Source: Calothrix sp. NIES-4105
GTDB taxonomy: Bacteria; Cyanobacteriota; Cyanobacteriia; Cyanobacteriales; Nostocaceae
Length of the DNA: 64,000 nt
Direction: 5' to 3'
NCBI RefSeq assembly: GCF_002368415.1
Contig: NZ_AP018290.1
Span: forward strand, 5,221,614 to 5,285,613
The first letter of the stretch is position 1. Each line of letters starts with the position of its first letter. Of this stretch, positions 18,160 through 27,461 are shown one piece after another. A program made the position numbers and the translations under genes. A model generated the notes under the pieces. The model saw nothing but the letters and a program-made list of their open reading frames with translations. It was not told where the DNA came from and made no database searches.

Positions 18160-20361
18160 ATGGGAAATCAAGAATCCTCAACGTTTAGTAAATATTGGCA
18201 CATTTTACAACGTCGTTGGGTACCTGGACTGGGAGTATTTTTCCCAGTATTTTTACTTTCATTAGTAGCATCGTCATTAAAAAAGCCATCTTATCAAGCC
18301 GAAGGAAAGTTACAGTTTCAACGTACAAATACAACTTCAACGATTACTGGTTTCGGTACAGAAGTTAGTAAGTTAGAACCTGTTGTTCAAGACAATAAAA
18401 CTAATCCGCTCAATACTGAAGCAGAAGTTATACGGTCATATCCTATCATTCAAAAAACGATTGACCGTCTTAATCTCAAAGATGATAAGGGTGCCGCGTT
18501 TAAAACGAGTGAATTCCTCAAAAAGCTTACAGTCAAAGATGTAAAAGGAACCGACGTTTTACAAGTTTCTTATAATGATACTAATCCAGAAGCTGCCGCT
18601 AATGTAGTAAATACATTAATGTCAGCATATTTAGAACATAACGTTTCATATAATCGTAGCGCTATAACCGCCGCACGTAAATTTTTAGAAAAACAAGTAC
18701 CGAGTGCAGAGTCAGTTGTCCGCAAAGCCGAAGCAGAACTACGCGAATTTAAAGAGAAAAATAAAATCGTTTCATTGCAAGAAGAAGCAAGCAAAGCGGT
18801 ACAAATGCTCTCGGAATTACAAAAGCAAATTGGTGATATAAAATCACAAATAGCTGATAGCAGTTCTCAGGCAGAAGCAAATCGTCAAAAACTTGGTGGC
18901 ATCACTTCTCAACAAGCACTAACAATGACATCCTTAAGTCAGTCAACTGGAGTGCAAGAGGTAGTTACCGAGCTTCATAAAATTGAATTGCAACTTGTAG
19001 ATAAACGCGAAATACTTCGAGATACACATCCAGAAATGATTAAGCTTCAAAATAAAGCTAATACATTAAAAGGCATTTTACAAAATCGAGTTGGCATTGT
19101 TGGAGGAGAAATTCAACCAATTGGTTTAGATTTGCAACAAGGTGAACTCAAACAACGAATAAGTACTGAACTTCTCCAATTAGAATCACGGCGCCAAGGG
19201 CTAGTGAGTCAACTTGCAACACTAACAGATTTAGAAAAAACGTACCGACTTAGGCTTAATAATCTACCTAAACTAGAACAGACACAGCGCGAATTAGAGC
19301 GTAAAGTTCAAGCTGCCCAGTCAACCTACTCATTATTATTACAGAGATTACAAGAAAGTCGGATTGCCGAAAATCAAAATTTGGGTAATGCTCAAATCAT
19401 CAGTCAGGCGCCAACTCCCGATGAACCAATTTCTTCTCCTACAATGAGTTATTTAAGTGGAGCTTTACTTGGCTTATTAACATCAATGGCTACGATGTAT
19501 CTATTAGAAACGCGCGATAAGTACATCAAGAATATCGACGAAGCTAAAGAACTAATGGAATTAACCTTATTAGGTGTCATTCCTTCGTTTAGCAAGCCAA
19601 AATCATCACTATTCCGTCCTAACAACGACGAAATTGAAAGTTTGAGTCCAAAAATTGTTGTTCGAGATACTCCCCGTTCTCCATCCAGCGAAGCTTACCG
19701 AATGCTGCGCGCGAATCTAAAGTTCATCAGTGCGGACAAAGAAATTAAAGTAATAGTTGTTACTAGTTCTGTTGCTCAAGAAGGTAAATCAACCGTTGCT
19801 GCTAACTTAGCAATGGCAATAGCTCAGATGGAACGCCGAGTATTACTAGTCGATGGTGATTTACACCGTCCAGTTCAGCATAACATTTGGGACTTACCTA
19901 ATAATGAAGGTTTGAGTAACGTAATTGTTGGTCAGTCAGACGCGCGCACAGCAATTTCACGAGTCATGGATAATTTATACGTTCTATCCTCCGGACTTGT
20001 ACCACCCAGTCCAGCGTCATTACTCGACTCCAAGCGCATGGCAACACTTATTGACTCATTTAGAGGTAGTTATGATTGCATCATTATTGACACACCTGCA
20101 CTGAGTGTGGGCGCCGATGCAGCAACACTAGGTCAAATGGCAGATGGTGTTTTATTTGTCGTTCGTCCAGGAGTAGTTGACGTTGTTAATGCAGCATTTG
20201 CTAAAGACCTGTTAGAAAAATCTGGCCAAAACGTCTTAGGACAAGTTGTAAATGGAATCATCGCTAAAAATGAACCATATAGCAACTACTACTTCAATAA
20301 CGAAGAAGTTCATCCGCAAGATAGCGTTGGTCAAGTTGTAAATGAATGGATTAGACATTAA
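18160..20361 (+). CDS. polysaccharide co-polymerase / BY-kinase (Wzc-type)
   Basis: A protein of 733 residues. An N-terminal Wzz domain has a TM helix near residues 25-45, a coiled-coil periplasmic region (about 180-430, with long heptad stretches), and a second TM near 445-465 preceded by a proline-rich stretch (PDEPISSPT). The C-terminal cytoplasmic BY-kinase has Walker A AQEGKSTVAAN (about 537), Walker A' LLVDGDLHRP (about 564) and Walker B CIIIDTPA. The C-terminal tyrosine cluster is short (PYSNYYF). Such proteins control chain length and export in Wzx/Wzy systems by autophosphorylation cycles. The gene closes the locus. Confidence 0.93.
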   Translation: MGNQESSTFSKYWHILQRRWVPGLGVFFPVFLLSLVASSLKKPSYQAEGKLQFQRTNTTSTITGFGTEVSKLEPVVQDNKTNPLNTEAEVIRSYPIIQKTIDRLNLKDDKGAAFKTSEFLKKLTVKDVKGTDVLQVSYNDTNPEAAANVVNTLMSAYLEHNVSYNRSAITAARKFLEKQVPSAESVVRKAEAELREFKEKNKIVSLQEEASKAVQMLSELQKQIGDIKSQIADSSSQAEANRQKLGGITSQQALTMTSLSQSTGVQEVVTELHKIELQLVDKREILRDTHPEMIKLQNKANTLKGILQNRVGIVGGEIQPIGLDLQQGELKQRISTELLQLESRRQGLVSQLATLTDLEKTYRLRLNNLPKLEQTQRELERKVQAAQSTYSLLLQRLQESRIAENQNLGNAQIISQAPTPDEPISSPTMSYLSGALLGLLTSMATMYLLETRDKYIKNIDEAKELMELTLLGVIPSFSKPKSSLFRPNNDEIESLSPKIVVRDTPRSPSSEAYRMLRANLKFISADKEIKVIVVTSSVAQEGKSTVAANLAMAIAQMERRVLLVDGDLHRPVQHNIWDLPNNEGLSNVIVGQSDARTAISRVMDNLYVLSSGLVPPSPASLLDSKRMATLIDSFRGSYDCIIIDTPALSVGADAATLGQMADGVLFVVRPGVVDVVNAAFAKDLLEKSGQNVLGQVVNGIIAKNEPYSNYYFNNEEVHPQDSVGQVVNEWIRH

Positions 20362-20516
20362 AGGGTAGTAATTTTACATAAAAAACCTTAACCCAACTAC
20401 TTGCCTAAAATTAAAGTAAAAAACATTACAAAGTGGAATACAACTAATGCTGATTTTCCCCATTTTCAATTTATTTATCAACTATTTAAAGCGCAAAGCA
20501 AGCAAAACACAAATGC

Positions 20517-20605
20517 TGTAGCACAGGTGTCTCGCCTGTGCAGTCAAATAAGCGTCTCGCCTGTGCTACTGGACAGGCTTTCCGGCCTATCCCACAAGAT
20601 ATTTT
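20517..20605. repeat. dispersed intergenic repeat with 10-bp inverted arms
   Basis: Arms GTAGCACAGG (20518-20527) and CCTGTGCTAC (20560-20569) are perfect complements and enclose two tandem copies of a GTCTCGCCTGTG unit. They are followed by GGACAGGC and CCTATCCCACAAGATAT. A related CCTATCCCACAAGATAT block occurs in the opposite orientation at 47898-47941. The element sits between the convergent kinase and methyltransferase genes. It is a non-coding cyanobacterial-style dispersed repeat; a role as transcription terminator is possible. Confidence 0.7.
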
Positions 20606-21560
20606 AAACACGCTTGTTCGCCACAATAGTACGGTGACGCGGGTCGCTTTCTACAGTTAACGGCGCCTCAAAACCAACTTCTTTCAATTCCTCTTCAATA
20701 TTAAACATGTAATATTCATCGCTCCAAGGCTCAGTACTTTTCATGAGCGTAAATAGCACTGGTGGTAAATTTTGAATGACCTTAGATTTAGGATTATTAT
20801 CTACAATTGCAATGGCGCCACCAGGTCGAACTAATCTAAACGCTTCTTTAAAAATTGCTCTAGATGCTTCGTTCGGAAGTTCGTGAGTCACAAATTGTAG
20901 AGTTACCAAATCAAAAGAACTATCTGGTAAGTTTGTATTTTCAGCTAATACATGTAGCCATTGTGAAATTTCATTCTTTGTATCTAGTGTTTTAGCAACA
21001 GCTAGCATATAAGGTGATAAATCAAGACCAACCGTCCGAACCGGATGGTTTTGTTTTTTCTGGTAGTAGCGATGTAATGCCAGAGTTGAAATACCTACCG
21101 AACAACCAATATCTAAAATATCTCGAACTTGTTTAGGCCCATAAATACCCAAAACATCGTGAAAACTATCCCTTAAACGGTTGTGAGCAACCTCCCAAGT
21201 CAAAGGTTCGTTTTTCCAAACCCGCAATGCCATTGAGTAAGTCGCACTCGGCGCCTCAAATGCAGCTTGCCAACATAAATTACCCTCACTATAAGCATGA
21301 AAAGGCACCTGATAATATTTTGGGTAAGTAACTTCTGGGTTAGTTACTGCCGCCAAATCTTGTTTAATTCCTGATTTCTCTAGCTGCTCATAGTTTTGGC
21401 GCCAGGGAACACCATTTTTTTCAGCAGTTTTAATAAGTACTTGCCGAGCCTGGTGTTTCATCACCTTGTAGATAGGCTCAGTTTTGATTAACAAATTTAC
21501 AAACTGCGATAACAGGTCTTCACCTGCCCAGTCCGGCTTTAACTTTGTATTCATATACAT
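20604..21560 (-). CDS. class I SAM-dependent methyltransferase
   Basis: A protein of 318 residues. After an N-terminal region of about 140 residues without a clear known motif, the SAM-binding block DILDIGCSVGISTLALHRYY appears, then VGLDLSPYML (acidic loop) and FDLVTLQFVTHEL (motif IV). It resembles the Methyltransf_11/25 groups. The N-terminal extension mentions conserved stretches such as YPKYYQVPFHAYSEGNLCWQ. The substrate is unknown. It is convergent with the exopolysaccharide locus and rich in GGCGCC sites, so it is probably native. Two Met codons lie at the start (21560 and 21554). Confidence 0.78.
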   Translation of the reverse strand: MYMNTKLKPDWAGEDLLSQFVNLLIKTEPIYKVMKHQARQVLIKTAEKNGVPWRQNYEQLEKSGIKQDLAAVTNPEVTYPKYYQVPFHAYSEGNLCWQAAFEAPSATYSMALRVWKNEPLTWEVAHNRLRDSFHDVLGIYGPKQVRDILDIGCSVGISTLALHRYYQKKQNHPVRTVGLDLSPYMLAVAKTLDTKNEISQWLHVLAENTNLPDSSFDLVTLQFVTHELPNEASRAIFKEAFRLVRPGGAIAIVDNNPKSKVIQNLPPVLFTLMKSTEPWSDEYYMFNIEEELKEVGFEAPLTVESDPRHRTIVANKRV

Positions 21561-21792
21561 CTATGAAGCGACCGATTTTCTTTTACAGGTAAGGTTAGCA
21601 AATTTCTTCTCATTATATTGATGTTCACAAATTAACTTAACATCAGAGCCTTTCGTTTAGTAGAAGTTAACTGACCAACAACACTGTATTTATACTTATA
21701 ATAATTTTTTAGAATGTTATGCAGTAACAATCACAAAATACTGATACAATCAATTATTTGCACTCGCAGCATCGTGATTGGAGTTCTGGTAA

Positions 21793-23337
21793 ATGATTAC
21801 AGGGGAGCTAAAGTCAAAGGTAGACCGTTTGTGGACAACATGAAGGAATAACGGCATTAGTAACCCGCTGTCGGGAACCCTCGCAAATTTCGGCTCTTGC
21901 TATTTATCAAGCGATTGGATGATTTGGAACTGGTAAAGGAGAAGAAAGCGCAGCGGTTAAGTAGACCTGTGGAAAACCCAATTTTTGGGGAGAATAATAA
22001 ACACGCGCGGTGGTCATATTTCAAAAACATCACAGATACAGAGGAAATGTTACGGGTAGTTCGCGATGAGGCATTTCCTTTTATTAAGAACCTGGGGGGA
22101 GAAGCGGCAAAATCAGCATACGCGCGTCACATGAAGGATGCGATGTTTTTAATTGCCAATCCTGGGTTACTTACCAACATAGTAAGTCAAATTGACTCTA
22201 TCCCAATGGAAGACAGGGATACAAAGGGCGATTTGTATGAATATATGTTGTCTAAATTAACCACCGCAGGAACTAATGGACAATGAGCGAACACCACGCC
22301 ATATTATAAAGATGATGGTAGAACTAATGGCGCCAGGAGCAAGAGAAATTGTGTGTGACCCTGCCTGCGGAACTGCAGGGTTCTTAGTATCGGTAGCTGA
22401 GTATTTACAGTCACAAAAAGACAGTGATGGTAATTATATTTTAAACGCACCAGGCAACCGCGAACACTTCAATAAAGATATGTTTCACGGGTTTGATTTT
22501 GATGCCACAATGCTGCGAATTGGTAGCATGAACTTAATGCTACACGGTATCGAAGACCCGAAAATAGAAGCGCGCGATTCTCTTTCTCAAGACCATGCGA
22601 ATATAAAAGAAGCTTTTACATTAATCTTGGCAAACCCACCATTTAAAGGTTCGGTGGAAAAAACCAGCATTGCCAAGGATTTAACCAAGGAAACTAATAC
22701 AACCAAAACCGAATTACTATTTTTAGCTCTGTTACTACGATTGTTAAAAATAGGCGGACGTGCGGCGGTAATTGTACCTGATGGGGTGTTATTTGGGTCA
22801 TCAACAGCACATAAAAAAGTACGTCAAATGCTTGTAGATAATCACAAGCTAGATGGCGTGATATCAATGCCTTCAGGAGTATTTAAACCTTATGCAGGTG
22901 TATCAACAGCAGTATTAATATTTACCAAGACAGGCGCCTCTGGAACAGATTGGGTTTGGTTCTACGATATGAAAGCAGATGGTTTATCCCTTGATGATAA
23001 ACGTCAAAGAGTACAAGAGAATGATATACCAGATTTATTACAGCGATGGCACTCTAGAGTGGCGCCGGATGTACCTGTGAAAGATGCCAGTTATAAAGGA
23101 TTACCATTATTAGATGAGAACAAAGAAACCCCGAAAGTAGCGCGCTCTTGTAAGGCGTTTTTTGTACCCAAGGATGAGATACAAGCGAACGGTTATGATT
23201 TATCGATTAATAGATATAAAGAAGTAGAGTATTCCGAAGTTGAATATGAGGCGCCGAAACTTATTTTACAGAAGTTACGCAATTTGGAAGAGGAGATAAA
23301 AGCTGATTTGGATGCGTTGGGGGAATTGTTGGGATGA
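21793..23337 (+). pseudogene. hsdM: type I restriction-modification DNA methyltransferase (HsdM), broken
   Basis: The product would be an N6-adenine methyltransferase of about 510 residues. From ATG 21793 the frame reads MITGELKSKVDRLWTT and then meets a TGA where the family continues. At least one frameshift follows before LLFIKRLDDLE (frame of 21897). Another one-base shift lies at about 22283, where the family sequence TNGQ(F)RTPRHII passes from one frame to the next. After that come motif I DPACGTAGFL and the catalytic NPPF (LILANPPFKGS). The gene overlaps the hsdS remnant by four bases (ATGA). The rest of the protein is well preserved, so the damage is fairly recent. It is unlikely to make an active enzyme. 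Confidence 0.88.
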
Positions 23338-23508
23338 CTACAATATATCCAATACGGCTTCTTGGTGAGTTAGTTGAAGTTAAAGGAGGAAAAAGACTTC
23401 CAAAAGGAGAACAGTACTCTACTACTTTAACTAAGCATCCATATTTACGAGTATGTGATTTTATTTCTGGCTCAATAGACGAAACAAACTTGCGTGAGGA
23501 AAGCGTAA
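23334..23508 (+). pseudogene. hsdS: type I restriction specificity subunit (HsdS), N-terminal remnant
   Basis: The frame after the hsdM stop encodes an HsdS-like start of target-recognition domain 1, with KGGKRLPKG, YLRVCDFISGSIDETNLREE. Intact HsdS proteins are about 400 residues; only about 58 remain. The sequence similarity to HsdS ends near 23508, where the reverse strand becomes the end of a PIN-domain gene. The remaining two recognition domains are missing. The ATGA overlap with hsdM is the normal hsdM-hsdS coupling. The gene is dead. Confidence 0.78.
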
Positions 23509-23973
23509 ACTTTGATGCTGCTTTCTTAATGCTGCAAGGCTTAAATCAGGGGAGTCAATAAAGCATTGCAAAATAAAATTATCAGGATGCACGACTGCCA
23601 GTTGGTATTGAGTAAGGGCAGCATCAGGAAAATCTTTCAGGTTAAAGGTGACTATAACATCGCAGTTGCCCGTTATAGCAGCGGCTACTACATGCCTATC
23701 ATCGGCATCAGGAAGCATAATATTGGCGATGTGGTGTTCAAAGTCTGTTACCAGTGCATCTGGACTACGAGCGTTCATAAGCTCTCTGGTACGGTCAAGA
23801 CGTTCTGGTAAAAGGTCGGGACGTGCCTCAAGAAGATTTTGAATCCATTCGGCATGAATCATCTCTGACCATTTTGGTACATACACACCTTCTACGGCTA
23901 ACCACATTAGTAAATCACGCAACGGTGCAGAATAGAGGACACATGCATCTAAAAGAGCGACAGGGTAGGTCAT
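23461..23973 (-). CDS. PIN-domain toxin-like protein, C-terminus altered
   Basis: A PIN-domain protein of 170 residues with the acidic residues of the family: Asp in LLDACVLYS (about 9), Glu in MIHAEWIQ, and LPDADDRHVVAAA, followed by CDVIVTFNLKDFP. PIN toxins of the VapC type cleave RNA. The last 15 or so residues (from FPHASLF) are read from antisense hsdS sequence, so the usual C-terminal tail (a short proline-containing segment after the SLR) is lost at the junction near 23508. It is adjacent to its partner gene (23976) with two bases between. Whether it stays active is uncertain. Confidence 0.8.
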   Translation of the reverse strand: MTYPVALLDACVLYSAPLRDLLMWLAVEGVYVPKWSEMIHAEWIQNLLEARPDLLPERLDRTRELMNARSPDALVTDFEHHIANIMLPDADDRHVVAAAITGNCDVIVTFNLKDFPDAALTQYQLAVVHPDNFILQCFIDSPDLSLAALRKQHQSLRFPHASLFRLLSQK

Positions 23974-23975
23974 GA

Positions 23976-24440
23976 TTAATCGTAAAGCCCCATATCTTGC
24001 GCTTCTTTGGTTAGTTCTTCCATGACTACAGATTGTCGTTGTTTTTCAGTTTTTTGATAATCAAGCAGGTCTTGGAGTAATACGCGGCGATAAATCCCAA
24101 CTTTTCGTGAAGGAATTGTACCATCATCCAATAATTTGACTAGATAGGGACGTGAGACCCTTAACATATCAGCTGCTTGTTGGGTGGTAAGTTCGGCACC
24201 CAGAGGTAGAATAGTAACAGGCTCACCACGGCTTACAGATTGCAGTACATTCACCATCAATTGAAACATGCCGCTTGGGATAGTGATGCTTGTATCTTGC
24301 ATTGCGGGGTCAAGGATTGCAAGGGTGATGGTATCAGGAGGATTAGCAACAAACTCCGAAATAGTTTCTAGGGCTTGATTTGCAAGTGTGATTGCCTCGG
24401 AGGTAGGTGTATAGGGTTCTATAGGTCTTGGGGTAGCCAT
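23976..24440 (-). CDS. excisionase-type HTH antitoxin for PIN toxin
   Basis: A protein of 154 residues with a MerR/excisionase-like helix-turn-helix (about residues 84-130: LTTQQAADMLRVSRPYLVKLLDDG, then IPSRKVGIYRRVLLQDLLDY). It is directly upstream of the PIN gene. Pairs of an HTH protein with a PIN protein form VapBC-like toxin-antitoxin modules, in which the first protein binds DNA and neutralises the toxin. The first 80 residues have no assigned domain. The module lies inverted inside a type I restriction locus and replaces most of hsdS. Confidence 0.78.
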   Translation of the reverse strand: MATPRPIEPYTPTSEAITLANQALETISEFVANPPDTITLAILDPAMQDTSITIPSGMFQLMVNVLQSVSRGEPVTILPLGAELTTQQAADMLRVSRPYLVKLLDDGTIPSRKVGIYRRVLLQDLLDYQKTEKQRQSVVMEELTKEAQDMGLYD

Positions 24441-24609
24441 ACATATTTAAGAGGCGCCACAGTGCGCTGATGGGTCATACTTTATAAATGTATCGTCAAA
24501 TCGAAACACTCGCAATACTAAAAATACTCGAAAAAATGTAATCATTCTCGCTGTACGAGAAACTACGCACGTAAGCTATAACATAATAAATACAATGTTG
24601 CAGTGTTAG

Positions 24610-25228
24610 ATGGCATCAAACTTCGACAATCTTTGCGCCCATTTCCCCTTACTCCTAGAACACGCATCGCTTGCGGAAAGTCTAGTTTATACAGAAGAAC
24701 GCGCAAGCTGCTTTTATTCTCGCTTCACGCTCTTTGCAAGCGGTGCAATGGCTGTATGCGAATGATGCCTATCTACAACTACCCTATAACAGTAACCTCG
24801 GCGCCCTAATACACGAACAAACTTTTAAGGATAATCTCAAACCAGGTTTGCTTGCTAAGGTCAGTGTAATCCATAAAATTGGTAACACTGCGGTTCACGA
24901 TGCTACCCCCATAAATAGCGGTGATGCTCTCCATGTTGTCAAGGAACTGTTTCATTTCCTTTATTGGCTGTCGCGTTCCTATTCCTCTAATCCTAAAAAT
25001 CATCCCAATGTTGCCTTTAACAGCGACCTAATCCCCACAGCTAAGAAACCGGGTAAAACCGATTTATCTCTTCGTCAGTTGCTTGATTTAGAACAAAAAC
25101 AATCGCTTGCTGACCAAATACGTCAAATAGCTCTTGAACGAGAGAAAAAGACCTCTACAGAAATTGCGGAACTGAAAGAAAAAATCTCAACTCTGAAGAA
25201 GCAAAGTTCTTCTGTTCCAGATTCCCAT
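24610..25228 (+). pseudogene. hsdR: HsdR 5' part (DUF4145 and coiled coil), broken
   Basis: ATG 24610 opens a frame with SNFDNLCAHFPLLLEHASLAESL and YTEERASCFYSRFTL. It then shifts by one base near 24732 into LQAVQWLYANDAYLQLPYN, a DUF4145-like N-terminal domain found in some HsdR proteins. A coiled-coil stretch (DLEQKQSLADQIRQIALERE) follows. At CCAT (25225-25228) the gene is cut by a mobile element and continues at 27496. Without the element the frame would read PDSHNYNEEETRRYL, as expected for an intact protein. No functional product is expected. Confidence 0.85.
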
Positions 25229-25262
25229 CTAATTAGATAACGCTTTTTTGGAGTAATTCGGA
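25229..25262. repeat. left terminal inverted repeat
   Basis: The left end pairs with 27462-27495. Matching cores are TAAT-GA-ATAACG near the tip and GGAGTAAT about ten bases further in, with a two-base length difference in the spacer. It abuts CCAT of the interrupted hsdR. Confidence 0.65.
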
Positions 25263-25477
25263 GCCAATAGTTATAAATAGAAGTTAATTTAAAGGGCACC
25301 GGGTACGTCATGCATCGCGCAGTCTAGAGTGAGGAAAGCGTTTGGTACCGTTCGGTTTAAAATTGGCAGTTTGAATACTATTAATCTGTGTATCTTATTT
25401 GACATAAACAAATCAGTAGAAAGCGTCAGTATTGTAAGTGGAAATTTCAATCGTTTTTAACGTATAAAGTTTTTTAA

Positions 25478-25500
25478 AAATTACTAAACTTTAGTAATTT
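25478..25500. promoter_or_regulatory. perfect 11-bp inverted repeat upstream of tnpB-like gene
   Basis: Arms AAATTACTAAA and TTTAGTAATTT are separated by one C, 35 bases before the ATG at 25535. A further TAGTAAT follows. A dyad like this in a promoter region is a likely operator, perhaps for autoregulation; it could also be a promoter-proximal hairpin. Confidence 0.5.
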
Positions 25501-25534
25501 GTAGTAATATATCATTAACTATAAACATAAAAAT

Positions 25535-27037
25535 ATGGCAAGTAAGAAGTCAAGCATAACAAATGAATATACTGTAACTAGGGTAGTCTATTCCGTCGGC
25601 ACTATTAATCCTGAATTAATTAAACTAGCTTCTGTATTAGGAGAACTTCGTTCTGAACTGTGGAACAAATACGGTTCTCTCAAAGCTTGGGGAATAAATA
25701 AAAATGAAATTATCAAAAATATTAGAAACAGTGAAAATTTACGTAGTATCTATGGTGCTGAACGTTTTAACCTCTCCTCTGAAATGTGGGAGAGAACAGT
25801 TCAGGCAGTACTTGACGATATTCACGCTGTTCAAGAGGCAGCTAAAGTACAAATTATTCGTAAAATATACGAATATTTTAAACCGGAACGCACACTAGTT
25901 CAAAAAGGTAAGAAGCTAGTTTGGCAAGATATACCAGAAACATCTTTCCGGCAAGAATTAATCACAGCAATTAATTCTCGCTATTTGGTATGGTATCAGT
26001 ACCCAATTCTTTGTCGTTGGGTAAGACAGTTTTATAAACGTGGGCACACTTGGGTTAATAACCAAATTGTAATTAATGCAACTGCTTCTTCAATGAAAGG
26101 TAAAATTACCAAAGATGGCAGAAGTGTTACAACTTACAAGATACCAACTTTTATGGATGGTAAAAAATGTCAGTGGGTAGAAATTAAAATTCATACTGGG
26201 AGAACTTGTCCGAAAGCTGGTAGACTTCGCCTCATTTTTAACGGCGAAAAATTTGAGTTACACTACCCACATACAACGAAAATAAATATTACGAAACAAT
26301 CGGGTATAATTGGACTTGATAAAGGCTTTACGGAAGGTTTTTATGGTAGTAATGGACGAGCTTATGTCGAGTCTTTAGGTGAAGTGATTAAAGCTGCTTC
26401 AAACAAAAGAACAAAGAAAAATAAAAAGCGCTCCGTAATATTTGCGATTTCTCAAAAAGTAGATGCTAAAAAATCATCTCAAATTTTATCAAATAACTTG
26501 GGACGCAAAAAAGCATCGAGAAAAGATAGTATTAAGCGCTTACATATTAAGCAGCTTATCCGAACCGATGTCAATCAAATATTTAATAATTTTGGAGAGG
26601 TTGTTGCAGAGGACTTAAGCAAACATATCAAAAGTAAGAAAAAAGCAAAAGCCATTAATCGAAAGTTAAATGAATGGTCAAAGGGAGAATTACAAAAATC
26701 ATTAGATGAAATATCAGTTAGAAAGGGTGCAAAAGTTACACTTGTAAATCCGGCATATACTTCACAGGTTGACTCAAGCAACGGAACATTACTAGGAAAA
26801 CGTGTTGGAGACCAATTTATTACTTACCAAGGTGTGATATTTCAGTCGGATATTAATGCAGCAATAAATATTAAAAACCGCGCCTTAGATTCAGAGATAA
26901 CGCGGTTTATGAAAAAAGAACAGATCCATAGAATTTTACTTAATCGTACTACACAATTTCTTGATAAATTAGGCTACACGCTTGAAGCTGCTCTCTACAT
27001 GGGGTGGTTAGATAAAAAGCATAAACATCTACGATAA
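25535..27037 (+). CDS. TnpB/Cas12-like RuvC nuclease without zinc-finger cysteines
   Basis: A protein of 500 residues. The RuvC residues are present: Asp in GIIGLDKGFTEGF (about 266), Glu in VVAEDLSKHI (about 355), and Asp in FQSDINAAINIKNRA (about 442). Between motifs II and III, TnpB proteins normally carry a CxxC...CxxC finger; here that stretch (NPAYTSQVDSSNGTLLGKR and GDQFITYQGV) has no Cys. The N-terminal 230 residues would form the REC/WED-like region that binds guide RNA. Known relatives are RNA-guided DNA endonucleases. It lies in an element with inverted ends and no TnpA. It could be an orphan TnpB or a Cas12-type derivative; activity is not shown by the sequence. Confidence 0.75.
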   Translation: MASKKSSITNEYTVTRVVYSVGTINPELIKLASVLGELRSELWNKYGSLKAWGINKNEIIKNIRNSENLRSIYGAERFNLSSEMWERTVQAVLDDIHAVQEAAKVQIIRKIYEYFKPERTLVQKGKKLVWQDIPETSFRQELITAINSRYLVWYQYPILCRWVRQFYKRGHTWVNNQIVINATASSMKGKITKDGRSVTTYKIPTFMDGKKCQWVEIKIHTGRTCPKAGRLRLIFNGEKFELHYPHTTKINITKQSGIIGLDKGFTEGFYGSNGRAYVESLGEVIKAASNKRTKKNKKRSVIFAISQKVDAKKSSQILSNNLGRKKASRKDSIKRLHIKQLIRTDVNQIFNNFGEVVAEDLSKHIKSKKKAKAINRKLNEWSKGELQKSLDEISVRKGAKVTLVNPAYTSQVDSSNGTLLGKRVGDQFITYQGVIFQSDINAAINIKNRALDSEITRFMKKEQIHRILLNRTTQFLDKLGYTLEAALYMGWLDKKHKHLR

Positions 27038-27294
27038 AACTTTGATCGAGATTGCTTGTATGTAGATTTATATACTGTGTCTCCTTTTGCCATTTTCTCA
27101 GATAATTATGGAAGGGAAAACTTGAAATTTCATAACTAGTTGAAGACGTTATTAAAAGATATCTTTGTGTTATAATATTATGTATAGAGTTAAATTTGCA
27201 CCATATAGGTTGATTGTTAGAAAAGCGTTACTGGGAAAACGTGTTTAAAGTCAATTCTTCACCCATGTGGGAATGGTACAAAATACTGATTAGA

Positions 27295-27395
27295 GTGCGA
27301 TATGGCTATAAACTCCACGGCGTACGAGTTAGGGTCTAGATACAGTGATCTCGCGAGATTTAAAACAAGTATAGCCATTCAATTGTTTTAAATAC
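27295..27395. ncRNA. candidate structured RNA at right end of the TnpB-like element
   Basis: Outer stem ATGGCTATA (27302-27310) pairs perfectly with TATAGCCAT (27370-27378). Inside lie a hairpin AACTC (27311-27315)/GAGTT (27326-27330) and a palindrome ATCTCGCGAGAT (27348-27359). The region lies between the nuclease stop and the right end, where TnpB guide (omega) RNAs are usually encoded. A TATAAT box at 27171-27176 could start a transcript, but no clear -35 was found. The strand and real transcript are unknown. Confidence 0.35.
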
Positions 27396-27461
27396 TGCTG
27401 TCAATCAGACTGCAAATAAAAAAGACAAACAAAGTATATGCGTGGCTTTTCCAACTTGTTT

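Noticed and set aside
20401-20607. 68-residue plus-strand frame
   Set aside because: It is built mostly from the dispersed repeat and a GTCTCGCCTGTG duplication, so it is unlikely to be a gene.
23566-23842. Plus-strand frames opposite the PIN gene
   Set aside because: They are antisense shadows of the PIN gene, which has clear family motifs.
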